A stretch of DNA of 64,000 bases from Larus michahellis. Its lineage: Eukaryota; Chordata; Aves; Charadriiformes; Laridae. Shown here piece after piece: positions 58,402-64,000 of the stretch. Under the pieces are notes generated by a model. The model saw nothing but the letters and a program-made list of their open reading frames with translations, made no database searches and had not been told where the DNA came from. The translations under genes and the position numbers were made by a program. Where the stretch lies: the NCBI RefSeq assembly GCF_964199755.1, contig NC_133917.1, positions 5,337,967 through 5,401,966 on the forward strand, read 5' to 3'. Each line of letters begins with the position of its first letter. Position 1 is the stretch's first letter.

Positions 58402-61400
58402 TTATCTGATGGTCTTTTTGCTAGTGGTCGTCTTGGAAACGATCCTCACGCTGCCTCCCGTGCTGGAGCCGACCCCTCGGCTGCTCCCGGAGCTGAAGGT
58501 GCTGCCTCCGCTGTAGCTGAGCCCCCCGCCGAACCCTCCGCTCCCGCCGAACCCTCCGCTCCCTCCTCCGAAGCCGCCGCCGCTGCTGCTCATGGTGTAG
58601 CCGCCGCCGCCGCCACCGCCCATGCCGAGACCTCCGCCCATGCCGAGACCTCCGCCCATGCCCAGGCAGCTGCCGCCGCCGTAGCCCATCCCGCTGGAGC
58701 TGCTGACCACGGCTGCGGGGAGACACAACGCCCGCCTGCTGTAGGGTCCTGCCCGAGGTGGGGGGACCAGCACCACCGGGGTGGAAGGTGGGTGGGGAGA
58801 TACTTACAGACGCTCACAGCTCCGACGCCCTCTCCGGCAAGCCTGTTGGGAAAGGGGAATGTCAGCAATAATGTCAAAGCACAGACAAGATACATTAGCC
58901 GCTGGGACCATCTAATGAGGCTTTCGTGGCCTTCAGTAGGGATTATCCTCAGGTGTGGGGTATGTCACCATCACAGGTGAAAAGTGGTATTGCTCATTTA
59001 TCTTAGTGCATCGGGTTCCAAGAGCTGGAGAAACTCATCTTCTCCTAGAAAGCTCACAATTCACAGTATCCCTCTCACTGCCCTTGTTTTACATCTTGGT
59101 GCTCTTTTGCATCTTCACCAACTTGGTGCTCCAGCCCGTTGAGGGGAGCTGTCTCTTTGAGCCCAAGGAGATGCACCCTGCTCTGAAGAGCAGCACCCAA
59201 CAGGGCCATGTGCTTGCCCCCACCTGCTCTCCTCGCCCTCCAGCAGCTTCCTGTAGGTCGCGATCTCGATGTCCAGGGCCAGCTTGACGTTCATCAGCTC
59301 CTGGTACTCGCGCAGCTGCCGGGCCAGGTCGGCCTTGGCCTTCTGCAGAGCATCCTCCAGCTCGGCCAGTTTGGCCTTCGCATCCTTGAGGGCCATCTCT
59401 CCACGCTCCTCTGCCTCGGCGATGGCTGCTTGGAGGTTGGCACACTAAAAGCAAGGGAAGCGGGTAGTTGTTTAACTTGGGCTACCCCAAACTGCTCTCC
59501 TGAGCATTGCTATGGTATTGCTATGGTGGTGGGTCCCAGCATGGCACTGAGAGCTCATCGTGGGCCAATGGGAAGGTGCCATAGGGTGGGCAACTGGGGA
59601 GCTGCAACCATAATCCTGTCCCCCAAGAAAAGGAGAGACACCTACATCTCTTTGCTTTGCTACCCACCTTTGTTGGGGCAGCTTAGTAGCCCACAACTTG
59701 CCTCCCCAGCAAGAAAGCAGCTATGACAGCACATCCTTGCACTGAGGGACCTTCTCTGGTGCGCAGAGACAGAGGTGGCCATGTCCTCTTCAATGCAGGG
59801 GCGAAAGCCTGGCCTTCCAGCCCTGCTCAAGTGCCAGGAGCTGGCTCTTCGTGCTGTGCCTGGCCACCATCACCTCCCGCCTGCCCTCCACCACGCAGGA
59901 GCATCCCCTCCTACCTGTTTCTTCACACTCTCGATCTCGTTCCGCAGCCTCTGGACCATCCGGTTGATCTCCGAAATTTCTATCTTGGTGTTACGCAGGT
60001 CATCACCATGCCGCCCAGCGGAGACCTGGAGTTCCTCATACTGATGTGCAGAAAGGAGAGCACTGGTTAGGCACCGTGGGGCTCAGGGAAGGGCCAGGGG
60101 ACTTCAGGGCACAAAGTGCAGGTCTGGATGCAGGTTAAGGGGCGAGGGACAACATTCCTCTGAGCAACCTGCCCGTGGAATAACAGCGTTTGCCCTTAAC
60201 TATCAATATATGCTAAGGTGTCGGCTATTGCATTGACAGAGCACCTACGGGTTGTCACCTACCATTAAGAACCTGGAAGGGAAAGAGGAGCGCTCTGTGT
60301 TTAAGGCCAGGTCTGCTAGTGACTCTCTGAGCCCAGGGTCAAGGCGTTTAAGCATCTTGTTCCTTGGTTTCACCGCAAGGAATATAAGGCTGGTCAAGTG
60401 TAGTGGTCCACAAGCACACAGTGGGGATCTGTACGCAAAGAGCCTATTGCAACATGCGCAGGAAGATAAATTCATCCCTGGTGTAACGCTGTGATCCTTC
60501 CTCCGATAGTCCTGCCTCCCGTCAGCTAGTGGGATGCCCCATGAATCACCGAAATCAGTCTGTCATTCTGGTTACGCACCTTGTTTTGGTACCAAGCCTC
60601 AGCCTCTGCCCGGCTCCGGTTGGCGATATCCTCGTACTGCGCTTTGACCTCTGCGATGATGCTGTTGAGGTCCAAGTTACGGTTGTTGTCCATGGACAGG
60701 ACCACGGAGGTGTCGGATACCTGCTGCTGCATCTGGGACAATTCCTGCAGAAGATGCAAAGTTAATGGTCTGGTGTCTGGGGCAGAAACCATGTGGAGGG
60801 GAGGTGGCTTGGGAGCCCTCTCTGCCAAGGCATTTACTTGCTTTTTCCCCTGCTCTGTTTCTACATCTCTTCCCTTTTCTACCTTCTGCCTGCATTATGG
60901 TATCAAAAAGGCAGTGACCACCTTCTCTTTTACCGCTGTATGGCACTGAGCGTGGTGGCTGGAGCTCCGGGGCCTGGAGAGCTGTATTGCAGGGAGCTGT
61001 GGAGGACGCTATCGCGGGGACGGCTGACGGCTTACCGCTTCGTAGAGAGCTCTCAGGAAGTTGATTTCATCTGCCAGCGCATCTGCTTTGGCCTGCAGTT
61101 CGACCTTGTTCATATAAGCGCCATCCACATCCTAAAGAAAAGAAAACCAAAGACTTGTGATGAAACCACAAACCAAAAGGGGCTTCAGGACACCAGCAGG
61201 ACCATCTCTCTGCTTCCAGGTCTGTTGTTCTTTAAGCTTTTTTTTATATTGCTATGATCAAGGGTTTGGGTTTGGTTTTTTTCAGTGTAATGTTGGACAT
61301 TTTCTGTGAGCCATTTTCTGTGAGTTCTTGGGCAGAAGGCAAAGCTCTGACTCCCAGGATATGACCCGAGACAGAGTTGAACCGAGCCACCGGAGGCCAG

Positions 61401-63621
61401 ACGATTTGCAACTGCAGCCAGCGGAGGTATCTGCAGGAGGGCAGCTCCATTGGATGGAGAAGGTTATGCCCATTGGTGGCCTCAGGAGGACCCAGCCCAT
61501 GCTCACTCCTAGACGGGCCAAGATCGTGGCCTGACCCAGCTGTGAGGTTGGAGGACCCCAGCTCCCGTCAGCTTTGCTTGAACTCGGTGCACGCCAAGTT
61601 GATTTTATCGCCCGTCCCATAACTCCCAGTTCCCTCACCTTCTTGAGCACCACAAACTCGTTCTCTGCACCCGTGCGCCGGTTGATCTCATCTTCATATC
61701 TGTTAGGATAAACGAGTGAGAGGGTTTCGGTGGAAATGAAGAACAAAGCCAGCATGGGTAGCAGAGATGGGACCACTCCAGCCCCAAATCGTCAGTGGTG
61801 GGTCACAGGTACGTTCCTTACTCCCACATCTTTGCAGTCCAGAGCAGATGCAGAGCAAGTGATTACTGACCCTGAAGCTGCGAGACCCCGTGGAGTCCCA
61901 GCTGAAATTAATGGACTTTAGTCACTGCCCTGAAAGTCCAGCTCATACATAAACGTGTGTGGGATCAGAGCCCCTTTCGGTAGGACGCAGGAGCAAGAAT
62001 TCTTGGTGACCTTTGCCCAAAGCAAAGTCCTGCAAAAGGCTTTCAGTGAAGCTGCGTTGCAATGCCTACAAATGTATAATAATGTAACAATTTGATATAA
62101 TAACGCTAATGGCTCTGAATAACCCGCTGCAGCATTTAATTAAAAAAAAAAGTCTGTGATTCTTTAGCCGTGGTTGTGCAAGAGCAGATCATTACACCTC
62201 AGACTATGTTTCTGTGGAACTTTTTATGGCTCTGAGCAACATCTGCTCATCAGATAACACGGGCAGGGCTTAGCTAGAAAGAAGACAAAACATGTAGGCT
62301 CTTGAGGTAAAGACCTGGATTTTGAAGGCAGGTTCGTGCCAGTTCGATATTGGCAGAGACGTCCCCGCAGAGCGGACACGGGAAGAAGTGGAAATTAGCC
62401 AGTGGACTGGGAACCAACACTGAACCAGCTCTGAACTTGGAAAACAAAAGGTGTTTTCTTTCCCAGGCAGTAGGTCCAAAATCCAGACAATATCATTTGT
62501 CATTTTTGGCCTGATCAGTATTTCTAAAAGCCTATAATACATATCGAGACCTGAAACGCACCCAAGTGCAACGTACCAGAAGCTTTGTCAGTCCATCCTG
62601 TCAGCTCTAAGGGCCGTCTGCCCATGTCCCCCCCCAGAAAGGACCCAAACTCTCTCTTCACATGCTTAACTATCTAATATAAACATATTTCAGGCCTCCA
62701 GGGTGTTTTTCTCAAATTTGCGTTGGTCCAGACCTGGCTGAATAAGGGAGAGATGGTTCTCGCCAGACCGCAGCCAACTACAAATGAACGGCCTCGCCTG
62801 AAAAAACCACCGAAATGTCCTTTATAGTCAGCAGACGCCGACTGGCGGGTCCTTAAAATGTTTCCTCCCACCTCCGCTGGACACCTTATCTCAGGCTGGG
62901 GCTAATTCCCTCCCCAGGGAAGGCGTTTTCTTTGACGACGGTCAGAGAGAAGAGCTGAGCATCTTTCACGTGCCCAGCGCCGGGCAGGTCCCCTGGGGCA
63001 CTCCGGGAAGGCTGGGATCCCCTTTGCCAAAAGGGAGATGGGGGACCTGGGGAGCTGGCAGTTTATGGCTGTGTTGCGTTCCCTTTTTGCACGTCCGTCG
63101 TACTCATCAGTTACGCATTTTTCTGTCTCCAGGTGTATTATTTTGGGAGACTCAAGGGATCAGACCGTCACCTCCGTTACACCGGAGCAGCTTCCCACGG
63201 GCACGTGAATTCTGTGCTGACCCTGCACGTAAGAACTCTGACATAACTAGAGGTAACTCTGAGACTAAATTTTGCTTCTATACACTCGTTTTGCAAACTG
63301 GAAGAGGAACCCAGTGCAAACGCCAGCTGCGTAGCAGCCAGCATGACCCCCCTGCCCTGATTTTCCCGTCTGTTAATCACCTACGCTACAGCGCGCGGTT
63401 TCTTACTTGTTCTTAAAGTCTTCCACCATGTCCTGCATGTTCCTCAGTTCAGAGTCCAGCCGTCCCCTCTCTCCCATCAGACTGTCCAGCTGTCTCCTGA
63501 GGTTGTTGATGTAGGCTTCGAAGAGGGGCTCGAGGGACTTTCTGGTGACCGTGTGCCCTTGCTCTTGCAGGAGGCTCCACTTGGTCTCCAGCACTTTGTT
63601 CTGCTGCTCCAAAAAGCGCAC
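58402..63621 (-). CDS. Type II keratin, KRT5/KRT6-like (exons 2-9; exon 1 beyond the window)
   Basis: Exons: 63407-63621 (exon 2), 61639-61699, 61036-61131, 60580-60744, 59915-60040, 59224-59444, 58808-58842, 58402-58712; 409 codons after the exon 1 junction. Exon 1, with the head and the start of coil 1A, must lie right of 64000, so the N-terminus is unknown. The rod reads [15 protein letters not shown], then [19 protein letters not shown], almost the KRT5/KRT6 sequence ([16 protein letters not shown]), and later [19 protein letters not shown] and [12 protein letters not shown]. Exon 8 gives [11 protein letters not shown]. The tail of about 100 residues is strongly Gly-rich, with three tandem GLGMGG units and a poly-Gly run, and ends [16 protein letters not shown]. 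This ending differs from the SRKSYKH of human KRT6. The product is an epidermal filament subunit pairing with a type I keratin. KRT5 and KRT6A cannot be told apart without the head. Confidence 0.85.
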
Positions 63622-64000
63622 CTGGGGAAGGAACACAAACCGGCGCGTGCTGAAGCCCATGTGAACGATGCACACAGAAAACCGAGCTGCCAGGAAAAGG
63701 AGGGATCGCTTGACACAGAAAGAAAAGGTCAAGAGATGCTGGGAAGGTGGGGGGGAAATTATTAGCATCTTCCTAATTTAGGGAACCGGATTCTCGAAAG
63801 TATCAAAAGCAGCTGAGATGTTTAGTGAGATTTTTCAAGCACCATTAAGCAGGCCGAACACCTTTATTTGCGACTTTAGGTGTTTCTCCCCCCGCACTAG
63901 GTGCTCAGCCCACCTTACTGGTTTAAACTGGTGTTATCCCATTGAGTTGTGTAGAGCTTTGCCATTTCACAACCAGTAGAAGATCCATCTGGCCCCCAGG
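63622..64000 (-). other. Intron 1 of the KRT5/6-like gene, running off the window
   Basis: Follows the exon 2 acceptor (CCCCAG on the - strand). No head exon is seen before the right edge. Confidence 0.65.

Overview
The window is a stretch of vertebrate type II (basic/neutral) keratin gene cluster, most likely from a bird. Three things point to birds: short keratin introns, several CR1 LINE copies with the typical 3' end, and a KRT75-type head ([12 protein letters not shown]...) like the one I recall from chicken KRT75. I cannot exclude another sauropsid from sequence alone.

Layout. 1-5.8 kb: intergenic, no gene recognised. 5.8-17.0 kb: a KRT7-like gene on the + strand, the only + strand gene, with a CR1 LINE in its intron 8. 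18.6-23.7 kb (-): an intact gene whose head domain aligns with mammalian hair (trichocyte, KRT81-86) keratins. 25.5-27.2 kb (-): remains of a second hair-type gene, exons 4-7 only, with frame and splice defects. 28.5-36.3 kb (-): an epidermal-type type II keratin with an unusually short N-terminus. 37.8-42.0 kb (-): a cysteine-richer KRT75-like paralogue. 45.9-50.8 kb (-): KRT75-like. 57.8 kb to beyond the right edge (-): a KRT5/KRT6-like gene, exons 2-9; exon 1 lies outside. Gene order and orientation (KRT7 on +, then hair keratins, KRT75, KRT6/5 all on -) match the human cluster as I know it.

Every gene has the same nine-exon plan. Internal exons are 209 or 215, 61, 96, 165, 126, 221 and 35 (once 32) bp, followed by a tail exon. 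The splice junctions I placed give whole open frames of 499, 499, 508, 538 and 538 codons for the five complete genes, which is strong internal support. The products are intermediate-filament subunits that pair with type I keratins encoded elsewhere.

Most notable: (i) one living and one dead hair-type keratin gene in the conserved position; (ii) a 396-bp, nearly identical tract shared by the two KRT75-type genes, which left a stray piece of exon 5 inside an intron of the recipient; (iii) a 103-bp segment of exon 7 identical between genes in opposite orientation about 46 kb apart. No RNA gene, CRISPR array or retroviral element was recognised.
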